Assembly: GCA_033807695.1 (NCBI GenBank)
Contig: CM066307.1
Coordinates: 992,001-1,056,000 of the forward strand
Length of the DNA: 64,000 nt
Direction: 5' to 3'
Origin: Daedaleopsis sinensis
Taxonomy: Eukaryota > Basidiomycota > Agaricomycetes > Polyporales > Polyporaceae
The position numbers and the translations under genes are program-made. The notes beneath the pieces are model-generated. The model saw only the letters and a list, made by a program, of their open reading frames with translations, had not been told where the DNA came from and did not search any database. Positions within the stretch are counted from its first letter, which is position 1; each line of letters starts with the position of its first letter. This document shows positions 33,300 to 49,286 of this stretch, in pieces.

Positions 33300-36105
33300 G
33301 AGCGAGGCGAACTCACCCTTGATGCGTCGTCGATAGCACTTGTACATGTAAGACAGGTGAGCTCATCTTGCACCCCCGGATGCAATGACCACACTTGAAT
33401 TGATTTCGTTTGGGTGACAAGCAACCCTCCGCATTTAGGCCCCCCGGTCGTGGCGTCGGTCCCCATATCACTCGCGCAGTCTTCTAACGACGGCCCCTCG
33501 AGATTCCGAAGTGCTTGGATCACGACGCAGTGGCCTCGACTGCCACGGACATGTGGCGTCGCGAAGTTCCGCCAGTCCGCACCCTCGCGCGATATACACC
33601 TGCCAACCGATCGATCTTCTTGTCATTTGGCCCCCCACATGGTGGCAGGGATAGAAGCACCCTTGTACCGTACACGCGTACGGGATCCCGTTCTATTACA
33701 ACCACGTACATACATCGATATCATCCGCGCTCATACTTCCTTGATATGTCTCCTTCTGCCCCCTCAAGCACGGTGGGCGCATCGCCGTAGACCCTCATGG
33801 TGAGTACAATACTGCCCGGTAGGATCGTCCTTCCGGTCTACGCTCGAATTGTCCCGTTCTCGCTCATGGCCGGCGTTGGCCGTTCCAATCTATAGACTTC
33901 AGACCAAGCCGATGGGCACCTCTGCGCGTCTTCTCGGGGACCCTTCGCACTTGTTCCCACTTTCCGGCACACGCTCAGGCTGTCCAGCTCTCGCCCCTCG
34001 CCATCAGCCGTCTCATGTTCTATCCTACCCGATGTCGTCCGCCGCCATACGTCCGTCCCCCCACCCCACCCCAACCTCTTCTCCCTGGCGACGGCTCATC
34101 AGGACCCAGCATCCCCGCATCTACCGCTACTTATCTACCGGCGTCCGCCGTCCAATGGTGTCCGCCCCTGCGGTCGCCCGCATCACAGGCCGACCACACA
34201 CTCGCTGCGTCTTGACGTCCCGCATCGCGCGTGCGCCCCACGCGGCCGGACCCGTCGATGGCCGTCGTGTCGCTGTCAGACAGACTGTGTGAGAACGCGT
34301 CCGTGCGCGTGATGGCGCAGACACGCCCGGATACGTATGTACGTATGCCTCTGCCTCGCACTCGCATGCTCATGGGCGCGGCGTGCATCGCACCCGCCTA
34401 GTGCTGCAGAGCTAAGCCATACGCATCCGCACACGCATCTTTTGGCCAGAAGAAGCAGACGCAGAAGCGCTCGCGGGCCTAATGCGACGATCTGCCGCGA
34501 CGAAACTCCGGGCTGCCGCACGGACGGTCCCACCTGGCAGGACGCGCGCGCGTCCAGAGCTCCACGGGCTTCCTCCTGCGCACCCGCCCGGGCTCTAGCT
34601 CAGACTCTAGAGACACCCAGTCTGGCAGCGGGGGATCATCGATTAGCAGCAGCGCATCGCGAAGCTCCTGCGCTCCCGCCTCCCCGCGGTGACGCGTTCC
34701 ATGCATCGACGTGCGCGCGCCAGAAGCCGAGGCCGCGTCCGACTCCGAGTTCTCAGCTCAGGGTGTGTAAGTAAAGTAAGGCTGTCTGACACGCAGAAGC
34801 TTGCTAGCGCGAATCCGAATTCGCCTGGACGTCCCGAAGGGGCTCGAGGTCGCGTTCTGCGTCTGCAGAGTTCTGTCACCGGTACCGTTTGCCGGCGCGG
34901 ACGCGGACACGGACACGGACACGGGCCATGGACACGAAGACCGTGGAGTGCACGGACCTTCAAGGAGCTTCTTGACAAGCACTGCAGACTGGAGATGATG
35001 AGCATGACGCGTCGTCTGGGCCTGCCGCGACGGTTTGCGGTCCGCACTGTGTACTGCGCACTGGGCCCTAGTAGTACAAAGTACATGGTAACGTACTTGT
35101 GTGCTGCGCGATGCGCGACGCGCCGTTGCCGACGACACCCATTCGCGGTCGCGGTGGTCGCGAAGTCGCAGTGCGATGCGATGTCATGATCAGTGCACCC
35201 GCGCGCCCGCGCGCGCGTGCGTAGTCCGCGGCACCCGGCACCCTGTAAACGCCCGTGCGGAGGTGGCACGGGTCAGCCGCTGACGACATCTCCGAGCCCG
35301 GGTCGGATTGTGCTTGACAAGGCCGGACGGGGCGGTCGAGTTCGCGTGCCTGGGGTGTGGCATTGTCCGGATGTCCACCTGCAGGACTTGCAAGCCTCTG
35401 CTCGACTCGCCGCCTGGAAGTGCGGTATTCAAGGAGGCCCTGGCCCTGGGCTCCGGAGCGTGACAGGCGCGACGCTGATCGGGCTCGCGAGTGCGACTGA
35501 ATGGGCGTTGGCTCGTCCCTCTGCCTTCCTTGACGCGATCGCCGCGAGAAGGCCGCACCATCATCAACTGAGCTCGTTCGTGCCCGCATAGATGATGGAC
35601 CAGGGCTGCATAGCCCTGCGGCAGCGGGAGGGCGGCGCGGGTGGTAAGTAGAGCGAGTCAGACGGTAGAATACATTTGCGCATGCGGCTCCCATATTATA
35701 CCGTAGCATGTGCGTAGTCGTAGCCATGTGTGCGCCCCGCCTGGGCCGGGCGTCGCGGTAATAGTATCCTGGGGGTAGTAGGTAGTGTCGAAAGATAATA
35801 AGCGTAGGACTAAAGTGCAGCAAAGATAACCGTACAGCAACTTGGACATGCAGCGAGATCGGAGGAAGCGATGCGAGGGGCGGTGTTGGGTGGGAACGGT
35901 CAGGGATCTGAGAGGAGCCAGGTGATGGTCGGCGCGAGGTGGGGGGAGACTAGGCTAGAATAGCGATACATAGGATACAGCGGAGGCTCCAGATGATCCC
36001 GAAAGTGAGAAGTTTCTACGACGTCCATGGGAATGCGGATTGATGAGGGCGCCTTTAAGTCGTCGAGGTAGGCGATGGTCCTGGTCACGGCGTCCCCAGA
36101 CGCGG
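33300..36105. other. long gene-free GC-rich stretch between convergent genes
   Basis: No frame has a recognised domain or a consistent splice structure. The many open frames on both strands are expected at this GC content. It includes a GGACAC-type repeat at 34897-34922 and an alternating CG run near 35,197-35,222. Part may be 3' untranslated sequence of UNG or of the bZIP gene. Confidence 0.5.
34897..34922. repeat. short GGACGC/GGACAC tandem repeat
   Basis: GCGGACGCGGACACGGACAC continues with one more GGACAC unit, and an interrupted copy follows after GGGCCAT. It is a simple hexamer repeat in GC-rich gene-free DNA. Confidence 0.6.
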
Positions 36106-37115
36106 CTAGTGTAGCCGGGGAAATCTCCGCTCAGACCCCCCTGGGAGGTCGAATTCGGGCATGGGCCCATCGCCCACGTTGAGCAGCGCAGACGCAGACA
36201 TGCGCGGCGCCGGGGTCTGGAGGCCGTTTTGTGATGATGGGACATGTGACATCTGGTTGAGCAGTGATCGAAAGCCGTCGGGCTCTGTGAGGGCGCGTCG
36301 TTGGAGGAATGGCGCGAGGTCCGCGTCGCTGTTGTTGGATGATAGTGACGGCGGTAGTGAGGGCTGCGCAGAGGGATGGCCCGACAGGAGCGGATGCGAG
36401 TAGTTGTATGATCGTCGCTCGGAGGAAGGCAGATATCCGAACGACTTCTCGTCGGAGGAAGGGAAGCCTTGCCCTGACGAGAACAGGTCGCTAGCAGCTG
36501 GGCGAGGGATGTGAGAAAATGGCATGTTGTGGTTGTGAGGAGCGGGTGGGGGTAGGGAGAATGAGGAGGAGGAGATGGACTGGTCCGGGTCTTTCTCTCC
36601 GAACATGTTATCGTTCCAGGTGTTGGGGTCCATGCCAGGGGGAGAGGTTTGGGGGAGAGACAGACCTGGACCCATAGGATCGGGGGACATTGACTGCCCG
36701 CTCGCAGACCCAGTAGACAACGGTGACTCTGTTCGACTCGTGGGGGGAGCGGAGCCACCGCCTGAGCCAAGAGAGGAGAGGAGAGAGGGGAGGCCTGAGC
36801 CGTTGGTGCCAGACTTGCCGGCACCGTTCTTTGGCTTGTCCTTGCCTGTAGGGCCCTTGCCGAGGGCGGGACGGTTGGCTGGGGGGAGGTTGAGAGCTGC
36901 CCGAAGAGCGTTGTTCTCTTCTTCGAGCTCTGCAACTCTGGACTCGAGAGCCTAGAGGGAGGAGGAGGGAAGATCAGTGGGGTGTTGCGATCGAGGGATC
37001 TTATGATACGGACCTCGAGATGAGCAGCTCGCCTGGCGCGGAACGCCCTCTGGACGTCGCGGGCACGGTTGGGCGGCAGGTTGTCGTTGCGTTTGCGGCC
37101 GCGCTTGGAAGACAT
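36106..37115 (-). CDS. bZIP transcription factor
   Basis: Two exons (37115-37014 and 36951-36106, intron 62 bp) give 315 residues. The N-terminal basic region (RGRKRNDNLPPNRARDVQRA then FRARR) runs across the intron into a leucine zipper, LESRVAELEEENNALRAAL. The rest is Ser/Pro-rich and probably an activation region. The QRAFRARR element resembles Yap/AP-1-like factors, but aligning on it puts Ala where the DNA-contacting Asn normally sits. It acts in the nucleus; target genes are unknown. It stands alone between gene-free stretches of 2.8 and 3.8 kb, as a regulator with long untranslated regions might. Confidence 0.85.
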
Positions 37116-40100
37116 GGTTATGGACGGCGGGAGAGAGGAGGAGAAGTGCTGCGTCGGAGGTGGGGAGGGAGGGGCGGGTTCGGAGGGGCTCGGCGACCAG
37201 GACGGTGTTTAAGACGAAATGTATAGACGCCGGCGGCTAAGGCAGTCGAGGACACGGTTATTTGGACGCCCGATTCCATTTTGATGGCGGTGCAGACCCT
37301 CGCGCGTCGATCAGGCAGCCACTCGTGCAGTCCGCCGACCCTCGCGACGAGCTCGCGGCCAGCATCGCTCACCGCGATTTGCGCACGCGCATCAGTCGCG
37401 GGCAATCCGCTCTGTCCGCGACTCGCGAGCACAGACGCGCCCTGCCGAGCTGCGCACGCTCGCCCGTCTGGCGTCTGTGGAGGGCAGCTACGCCCAGTAG
37501 GAGACGGCAGAATTCGAACGGCCTTCCCGCCAGATGAACGCAGGTATTCCGAGTCAGTCCGCTTGCTGTTATCTGCCCAGCGGTTCGGGCGGGGAGTGTG
37601 TACTGAGTGTGCAGCTGCTTCTCTCCCACACTCATCGAGTACTCATCACTCCTGCACGCGTCTGCCCCCCAGAATCCCATCGCCCTGGCCGACTTCCGGT
37701 GCGTCCAGCCCCCGCTTCGCGCCCGTCCATGTCGCAACATTGCTCAGGGCTGGCACGTTGCGCCGGCGGTGACGAACACCAGGGCCTGCTGCGAGGAAGG
37801 TTGCGTGTACGGCGTCCAAATGCGCGCGCTCACTCCGTCGGGCGCGGTCCAGACAGTGATCTTCCTCCCCCTAAGCTGTGATCTGTGGTGCCCACACACA
37901 TCTTCCCGGGCAACACGGTCTCCCACTTACCGCTCAACTCGTCTCTCCTCTTTGTCTGCCGCTTCTTACCCCATTCAGTACCTCACCCGCCCTGCATCTC
38001 TGACCACCACGTGCTGTGCTGCACCCACTCTATCTTTCGTAAGTACCGAACCTTCCCTTCGCGCCCAGCCGGCACGCATCAGATTCAACCTCCTCCGTCA
38101 GCTCAGCCCCCAGTCGACGCCCGGTTAGACAGCAGCACGCCGCCCGCTGCCGCCCCGTTCTCACTCGATGAATAATGTCTTTCCCGACTCTCGGTCAATA
38201 TCCCTCCTTCTCCGAGTCCGGACGCTCGGCCAACCTGCAGATCCTTCTCTCACACTTCGTTGACATCCTGCTCCACCACAGACACGGCCCAACATCCGCG
38301 ACTCTTCTCGACACACCAACTCCCGGGGGCTTCGTAGCATCGCGTCGCTAGCATCATGCCCCGTGACAGTTGCGCCCGTCGTCTCTACCTGTTGCCCTCC
38401 GTCGGCACGTCTCATCTCCACCGCCAGCATCTCCACCGCCAGACTAGCAGCACCGGCGGAGTGTGACCTGGACAGTATGCCGTTTACCCCCTGCGTCATT
38501 ATCGGCTACGCGCACCCGGCGGGCGATGGGCACTGGGCAGCACAATCCAGATTGATCTGCGATCGCCGACAAAATGCAAATGCAATTACTTTGGCACCTC
38601 CAGGTGCGCCACCCCCGTCCACACACGTATGCGCTGCTGAGCAGCTCAAAACAAGGAGTCGTCTCTGACTGACCACAGTGGTGATCGGATGATGCGTCCT
38701 GCCATCCTCCTCGGTGCTGAAAGCTCCGCCGGCTCAGACCATGCACCGTCAATCAATGCGGGCTCGGTCCGACCCTCGAGGACCCTCGCAGCTTTTCCGC
38801 ATGCGTGAGCCGCGACGGACGTATGTAGCTCGAGCGTTTCCCCGTTTGGAGGTACGGGCGTTACTTCTGAGGTTACTTACCTACTCCCCGATGACAGCGG
38901 ATTAGAAGTTTCCTTTACGCGGCCGCAGCGCGTTCGAAGAGCAGGTACGCAATACGTACACGACCCTGTCGCTGCTCAGTCAGCGCCCTTTGATGTGTTG
39001 TCACAGAAGACCTACAGCAGCGTGAAATTCACAGAAATATATCTAGGTGGTTGTACCTCCCGCTTAAAGAGTCCGACCGGACATCGGCAACGACTGACTT
39101 CTGCAGCCTACGCCGAAGGGGCACTGGTTGGTAGCTGCTCTTGTTTCTAGGTGTTGTACTTGGTGTTATGACTCCAGGACGCCGCGCAGCACATCATTAT
39201 GCATGGATTTCGAACGACGAAGGCACTATTTCGCACGCAACCCGATGATTTCCTGGGCGGGGAGCGGAATGATAAGTTCCTGGAAGGGCACCACGCTGCA
39301 CCCCACGTCGTTGCCGCCGGATTACTTACCTGATCTCCTACTGTATTGCTTGCGTTGGAACTCAGCTCACGATGAATTTTAAAGGCGCCTAGCCCGCGCG
39401 AACACACACACTTACCCCATCCCAAATTAACACTAACGTCCAACATAGATGCCCAAATCGAGAAGCACTACGCCAACATACTACGCAATGTTCAAAGTGC
39501 GTCCGCGAAGCATTTCACGAACAGGCTCCCTCGGAGCCATTACCCGCGACGTCGCACCGTGTGGGTGCCAGTGGCCCTGTGCACACACAGCGCATTTCAA
39601 ATGGCGCACGGAGGATCACAGATAGGTATGCGAGATTGCCTGGGGACGATGAAATTCTGCGTCCGCTTCTGAGGCCTGAGGACTGCAGCCGCGGCACCAA
39701 ATCGGGCCTCCGAGCCCGATCGAGGGAACGCGCCGTGGGGTGGGCCCGCGATGTACAAGTCACACTGGGGTACTAGCACGCGGCCGGCGGGGACGTAGCT
39801 TACACAAGCTTACACACTCCTCGGCGACCGCGCTACCCGTACCTGCGCACAGCAAATACCTGCTTGCATTATGATTCAATGAAGTTCGCCCGGACTCCCC
39901 TTAACCTCACGTATCACTCACTGAGCGACGCGCAAGCGAGCAGTTGGCTATACATACATAGTGGATGTGCTCATGAGGGCAAAGGTCGGCCGCGTGAAAC
40001 ACCGCCCGTACCGATATCACTGATAAGTGGAACTGCGGGTGCTTTGCAATTCGCTACGCGCACAATAGCAGAAGCCACTGACGATCGCGATCCTCTACAT

Positions 40101-40963
40101 ACATAGCATACTGGCTCCGAATCCTCCTAGTAGGGGCCAGCGATGGCCGGTGGTATCTGCTTCGTTTTTCTATTGAAGCACCAGCTCAGAATGGCAGGTA
40201 CAATCACCCGTCGTGTGGGGTACTAGAATGGAGCGGCGGGGATACTATCATCGTCTGGTGCAGTTAACCGAATGGCTGTGAGTACGCAGTAGCCAACGGA
40301 GTTAATGTACGCACTGGGCGGCAGTGCTGCCACTGGTGGTACTTATCAGTGTTATAGCTTGCACAGGAACCGCTTGTCTTCGAATTCGTGTTCTTGACCG
40401 CCGCGGGTAAATTCAGAATATGATCACAGACAAGGATTCCCGATAAGGCCTTTACTTTATAGCCTCAGCGCCGTGCTCCGTGGTTTACCGCCCGCTACCT
40501 TCTTTGTGCGACTTTAGCTCTTCTACACGTTGTCCCAGCCGCCAGAAGACGGATGTAATAACAGTGCAGATATCTTTGGATAGAACCAGCCTGCAGGGCA
40601 ATTGCGTTCCAAGAGAGAACCGCCCCATTCTACTCACCGCGCCGGGGCGAGACGGCAGAGTCTCACCGTGACCTTCGCCCCATGACAGCTGCCGATTTGG
40701 CTTGAATGTCTGGCGTTGCCGCCGCTGCATGCGGAGGGGAGGTCCCCACAGAGAATGCGGAAAATCGGATGATCAGCCGGGGGGACTACCGAACAACATA
40801 CCATCACGTACTTATCGGTGGGCGTGACTGGCCCAGCAGATAGTACTTACGCTACAACAGAACAAAAAAGAACAGAACAGAACAGCGACCGGTCCGCTCA
40901 TTCGATCCCCGGAACCACGAACTCCAGCGCAGCCAACGGCCCTGGCCCGCACCGCACGATTGT
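37116..40963. other. long gene-free stretch upstream of the bZIP gene
   Basis: No protein domain or coherent exon chain is visible on either strand. It includes the bZIP promoter and possibly a long 5' leader. An AGAAC-type pentamer repeat lies at 40856-40885. The motif GGGGTACTAG occurs near 39,766 and 40,218. Confidence 0.5.
40856..40885 (+). repeat. AGAAC pentanucleotide microsatellite
   Basis: Repeats of ACAGA/AGAAC with one A-run interruption, about 80 bp downstream of the XPB stop codon. It is simple sequence with no clear role. Confidence 0.7.
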
Positions 40964-44301
<3,338 letters not shown>

Positions 44302-44596
44302 CGCAGCTGTGGGATTCCTCTAGCCTAACTGACAAGTGTAAGAATCAGGAAGGCGCGGACACGAACTAGCCTAGGCAGCAAGGCGAAGAGTGGTCGTCGT
44401 TGTGGTAAGCAATCTGGAATGGCCGGGATAGCGAGCGGAGCCGCAGCCTGCCACAGCGCCGACACCTACTCGATTAGTCAGCTTTGAATCGGAGCTCGAA
44501 ACTGATCCGCCCTTGTCCACCCGCGGGGCTGGCGGGCAACGGGCTGCAGGTATCTCTGTCCAAATCTTCCACCCCCTCATCCCCCGGCCTCAAAGT
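44302..44596. promoter_or_regulatory. divergent promoter of XPB and SF1/BBP
   Basis: 295 bp between two start codons facing away from each other, so both housekeeping genes must share this space. I see no canonical TATA element. Confidence 0.4.
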
Positions 44597-46452
44597 ATGT
44601 GGAGACCAGCAACCCGCGAAGTCACAGGCACAAACGAGAGTACGTATCCGTAACACTCCTGTTTTTTGCTCTCTCGTCTGACGCGCACAACAGTCCCGTT
44701 GGGCAACCGTCGGAGGTTCGGTCCAGCACCTGTGGAAGAGGCCGCCCCGCCTCAACTCGCTCAGCCTTCGCCTTCCGCCTACCCACGGCCCCAAGCTCAA
44801 AATGACAGGGAAAGCTCGCGCTCAGACCGTGACACAACCCCTTCCAACGGCGCTGGTAAGTACGGAGATCCTTGTGGCAGACTCACCAAATTCCATTGCT
44901 GCTAGCGCAGACTGTTTTGGTGGTGATGCCGGCCCTCTCAGCATCACGCTGTGTGCATAGACTGACGGAGTCCTTACTAACACACGGTTGCTCATCTCGC
45001 TCTAGCTACTGACCCTAATGCTCCTCGCAAGCGACGAAGCCGCTGGGGGGACGCAAAGACCGAGATTCCTGGACTTCCTACCGCCATCAATGCCAATGGT
45101 GTCTCGCAGGCGCACTTGGACAACTACGCTATCCACCTGCGATTGGAAGAAATCAATCGCAAACTGCGCCTGAACGATTTCGTCCCTCCTGAGCGCGAGC
45201 GGTAAGTCGTTGCACCGCATGATGGTTGAAGTATTGTCTTGACCGCCTTTTCAGCTCTCCTTCTCCGCCTCCGACGTACGATGCTCACGGTCGCCGCACC
45301 AACACACGTGAGGTCCGCTACCGGAAGAAATTGGAGGAGGAGCGGATCAAGCTCGTGGACCGCGCCATGAAGAACGACCCCAACTTCCGTCCCCCAGTTG
45401 AGTACCACCAGATGAAGAGATCGCAACGTCCATCCGAGAAGGTCTACATCCCCGTTAAAGAGTTCCCCGAGATCAACTTTTTCGGTCTGCTGGTGGGCCC
45501 TCGCGGTAACAGTCTGAAGAAAATGGAGCGAGACAGCGGGGCAAAAATCAGTATTCGTGGCAAGGGTAGTGTCAAAGAGGGCAAGGCCAGGCCAGAACAG
45601 TACGCCGAGGACGCAGAGGAAGATCTTCACTGTCTTGTTACTGCTGACTCTGACGATAAAGTCGCTCTTTGCGTCAAGTTGATCAACAAAGTCATCGAGA
45701 CTGTAGGTACTCCCGCAAAACTGTCATGATGATGTCTGAACATTGTTCTACAGGCTGCCTCGACTCCCGAAGGGCAGAACGATCACAAACGTAACCAGCT
45801 TCGCGAGCTCGCAGCGCTCAACGGTACTCTTCGTGATGACGAAAATCAGATATGCCAGAATTGCGGCGGGGTCGGCCATCGCAAGTACGACTGTCCAGAG
45901 CAGCGAAACTTCACAGCGAACATCATCTGCCGTGTCTGTGGTAGTGCAGGTCACATGGCTCGCGACTGTACGGTCAACAGGGATCCGAACGCTGTACACC
46001 ATGGCGGCCCCCCTCCGCCCATGATCAAGGGCGGATTCGATTCGGAGTACGAAAGCTTGATGGCTGAGCTTGGAGAGACCGGGAAGGGCCCTGGTGGAGA
46101 TGGTGGGAGGTGGGGTGCAGGTGCAGGGCACGACATCACAGCCGGTGGCTCTAGTGTTCCTCCGTGGCGACGTCCGGAGGTGTGGCAGAGCAGCACGATC
46201 CCGAACGCTAACCCTCAAGGTGGCCCTAGGCCTCCCCAGGGCCCTTACAATGGCTTCGGCGGCGCTCCTGGCGCTCCTGGTGGATATGGCGGCGGCGGCG
46301 GCGGAGCTCCAGGGTGGAACGGCCAATCTGGTTATGGGCAGCAGCAACCGGGTGGCCCCGGCTACTACCCTTCACAGGACTACGGTGCTGGGTACGCTCA
46401 GTACTACCAGAGCCAGTACTCACAACAGCAAATCAGCACCCCCGCTCACTGA
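44597..46452 (+). CDS. MSL5: branchpoint-binding protein (SF1/BBP)
   Basis: Five exons (44597-44639, 44694-44855, 45006-45201, 45255-45702, 45754-46452) give 515 residues. The protein recognises the intron branch point in the early spliceosome and bridges to U2AF. It begins [19 protein letters not shown], the usual N-terminus. A basic U2AF-ligand-like RKRRSRWGD comes next, then a helical SF1 domain and a KH-QUA2 domain ([20 protein letters not shown], with the RGN loop). Two CCHC zinc knuckles ([14 protein letters not shown] and [14 protein letters not shown]) and a Gly/Pro/Gln-rich tail end the protein. The intron density of this window shows why the factor matters here. Convergent with the rRNA methyltransferase, 348 bp away. 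Confidence 0.96.
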
Positions 46453-46800
46453 CCCCCTGACCACTTCCGCTCGCCTCTCGTCGAATCCCCCGTGTCATCC
46501 CCCTCCTCACGCAGATCCGCCTCGCATCTCTCGCCTTGGTTCTCAGACCCTCCTGACCGTCTAACAGTCCCGTAGCAGCAGTCGATTTCCGGTTCTCGGT
46601 CTCAGACACTCCCAGGATCCGATCGCGAGGGATTGGGTTTGTACTCATCGTCTCCGCCTCCTAACCAATCCGTAGCTCGAGAATCCTTATGCGTCGTGTA
46701 ACTCACTAGGTCTCTAATCGCCATGTTGTATCCGAACAGAGATGAGAAAATATGGCATGATATGAACATGACGCGGGCTACAGTGGACGAGGAGGACAGA

Positions 46801-48681
46801 CTAAGAAACGCTGCCTGACTTGGTCTTTTTCTTCTTCTTACGCTTCTTCGTTGGCTCGCTCCCCTGGTCTCCATCCTCGCCCGTCTTCCTCTTCTTACTG
46901 CTCTCGCTTGAGCACCCGTCCTCTTCGTCCGAACCCCGCAAAAACAAGCTGACGAAGAATCCGTTGGTGGCATCCTCACCAGGCGAACAGCGTACCAACG
47001 ATGTCGCATCAGCTGGACGCAGGGGTTTGTTACAGCGGCGATGGGGCTATGATAGATATGGGACGCACCTGGGTCATCCAACTCCTCTGCTATGCCTCGT
47101 CGGTGCCACGCTGGCAACACCTGTTCTCTGCGCGCCAGCCGAAACCCTCCACCCGCCGCCTCCTCCGTTTTCAGGGCTTGGCGGATCACATGTTCGTTCT
47201 CGACAGCGTGGACACTACATGTTGAATATACGATTCTCTTGACCAACGGAACTGTTGAACGCATTACATGTGTGCTGAAGTGAACATGCACCAGTAGGTA
47301 CTCACATGTCATGGCATGCTGGATCATTTTCAGCTGGAATGTCGCGAGTTTATTCAAACGTTCAGACTCCCCATCGTTCTCCTCTGAAATGCAGCGGTTT
47401 TGAGTTCCCTCGCTGTAGAAAGTGTGCCAAGCAAGTGACACGTACCGTTATCGAGAAGGTGGTCCATCCGATTCACGATCCCTGAGCCGCTACAGGAGGG
47501 GTCGAGTAGGCTATGTGGACGAATGTCAGCGATATCGACGAGAGAGTCAAGGCAGGCTCACATGTGGGTAGCACGACCATATTGCGGATCTTTAGGAGAG
47601 ATATTGAGGAAGTCCGAGTTGACCGCCTCTACGTTGGTGCAATGCGCCTTCGACAGCATGTGCTTGAGAGTAGAGAAGCGTTTGCGATCGCGCTCGAAAG
47701 CATATAGCTGGGTCCCCATGATAGCGTGAAAATTTGTTCGTCACAATGGCTGACGAATTATGAGCTCACCTTGCCCTTGTTTCTCATGATCGCGCAGAGG
47801 TGCGATGTCTTGTTTCCCGGGGCGGCAGTCGCATCTATGACGACGGCGTCGTCTCGAGCGGAGGGCGCAAGGATGTGCGCAGGGAAGCATGAGGCTTTGT
47901 CTTGCAATATGATCTTGCCCGTTAAGTAGAGAGGGTCGTCAATGAAGCGCGTGCTAGGATGGAAGGCAAGCAAGTCTGGGATATGGTCATCCCTTCTGAA
48001 CGACTTGCTACGGGAAGCGCAGCCAGGTTGGATTGTGTGATAGCAGCACGAGCTTTTCGGTCACGTACCTCGAAGAAAGCGGTTCTCCCAACTGATATCC
48101 CTGCTCCTTGAACGTCTTCAAGGCCTCCTCAACCGTCCAGCATGTTCTGTTGATGCGAATATATCTAGGGATAGATGCTTATGATACGACATTTGGCGGG
48201 TGTCATATTTGAGTAAAAGACAAGCCACGCACCAGCTCTAGAATCACCGGTCTGAGCTAACTCGTCGTTCGATTTCGCTCCTCTTTTGATCTTTGCTCGT
48301 TGGAACTCGCTGCTGATCCGGGTTCGATGTCGCAGGAGAGCTTGTTTGATTGGGCCATCTCCCGCCTGAACACCCTTCGCGAGGAGTAAGTCGTGAACGA
48401 GGACTAAGGCAAGGTTGCGGGAAGTGATTTTCTTCTCTTGCTGGAGCAACTGCGTAGCATCAAGAACTTCATTCAGGACTTGTTTGTCTAGCACAACGGC
48501 AGAGCTCTCAGGAACATAGTGTGAAGACCATGGAGGTTGGCTCACATTTCAGTGTCTCGATGACGAGGGCGGCAGTCCTCTTCCTATTCTTCTCGGGCAC
48601 TGAGGCGAGGACACCCTTGATTGAACCTTTCTTCGCATCTAACTTATCAAGCACACTGACAGCCTCAAAGTAAAAATTCAT
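46801..48681 (-). CDS. RCM1: 25S rRNA cytosine-C5 methyltransferase (Rcm1/NSUN5 type)
   Basis: A minus-strand gene with about six to eight short introns. It opens MNFYFEAVSVLDKLDAKKGS, the usual N-terminus of this family. A helical region with VLASVPEKNRKRTAAL follows, then SIPRYIRINRT, and a SAM-binding core: VIDATAAPGNKTSHL, VNSDFLN, and LLDPSCSGSG with one of the two conserved Cys. The catalytic Cys is in VYSTCSVHAVENEHV. The C-terminus is Lys-rich (KKRKTGEDGDQ, then a Lys-rich run), a likely nucleolar signal. The family methylates one cytosine in the large rRNA during ribosome assembly. The start is chosen by family similarity; another open segment upstream (48,700-48,860) has no match and is probably leader. 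Divergent from the J-protein gene. Confidence 0.9.
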
Positions 48682-49286
48682 AAAGCACGAGGTACTACAA
48701 CGGTGTATGAGAGATTAGAGCGACGTGTAAAATGAATATGAGGTGACGTGCGGCGGTGTGGTTTCTCTTGACACTCAAATACTCCTCCACCGAGCCCAAC
48801 ACCAAGCGTGCCAATCCTTCAAGTAAGTACTCGGCGTAGCGATTTGGACCTGCACCTATGGAAGGTTGATGAGCATGCTTTGTTCGCGGGACAGACACGA
48901 AGAATGAGATCATCAGTAAGTGTGTGTGTGCGTCATGCATGGGCGAGCCCACTCCGACAATGTAGATAAGTTTATTGAACAGACATCATATGAAGAGTCC
49001 ATATATCTGAGAGCGAAAGATACACACCTGTAGTGCAGTAGTGGGCAACAAGAGAAGTCCGTGCGTCCGTGCGGGTGGAGGTTGTGTGGAGGTCAAGAGA
49101 AGAGATTTTCATTGATCAAGGCGCTCAAAAAGCTTTTTGAACCCGAAGTGGCAATCATGCGCGTCACACCGGCTACACTGACAGGCTGCAGGTGCATGCT
49201 GCAGTGGCCAACCGGCGGTTTGCCTCGTCACTCTTCCTCCAACCCCTCATCTTGCTTCATCATCTACAGAATTTTTGATACCCTAG
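48682..49286. promoter_or_regulatory. divergent promoter region of the methyltransferase and J-protein genes
   Basis: About 600 bp. It contains a short minus-strand open segment (NRYAEYLLEGLARLVLG, near 48,770-48,840) of unknown status and the untranslated first exon of the J-protein gene at its right end. Confidence 0.4.

Noticed and set aside
35068..35823. 251-codon minus-strand frame in the GC-rich gap
   Set aside because: Composition is Arg/Ser/Pro-rich with no domain, and overlapping frames of similar length exist on the other strand.
48695..48952. Separate small gene upstream of the rRNA methyltransferase
   Set aside because: A short protein-like run exists, but there is no family match or convincing start and splice set; it is more likely leader sequence.
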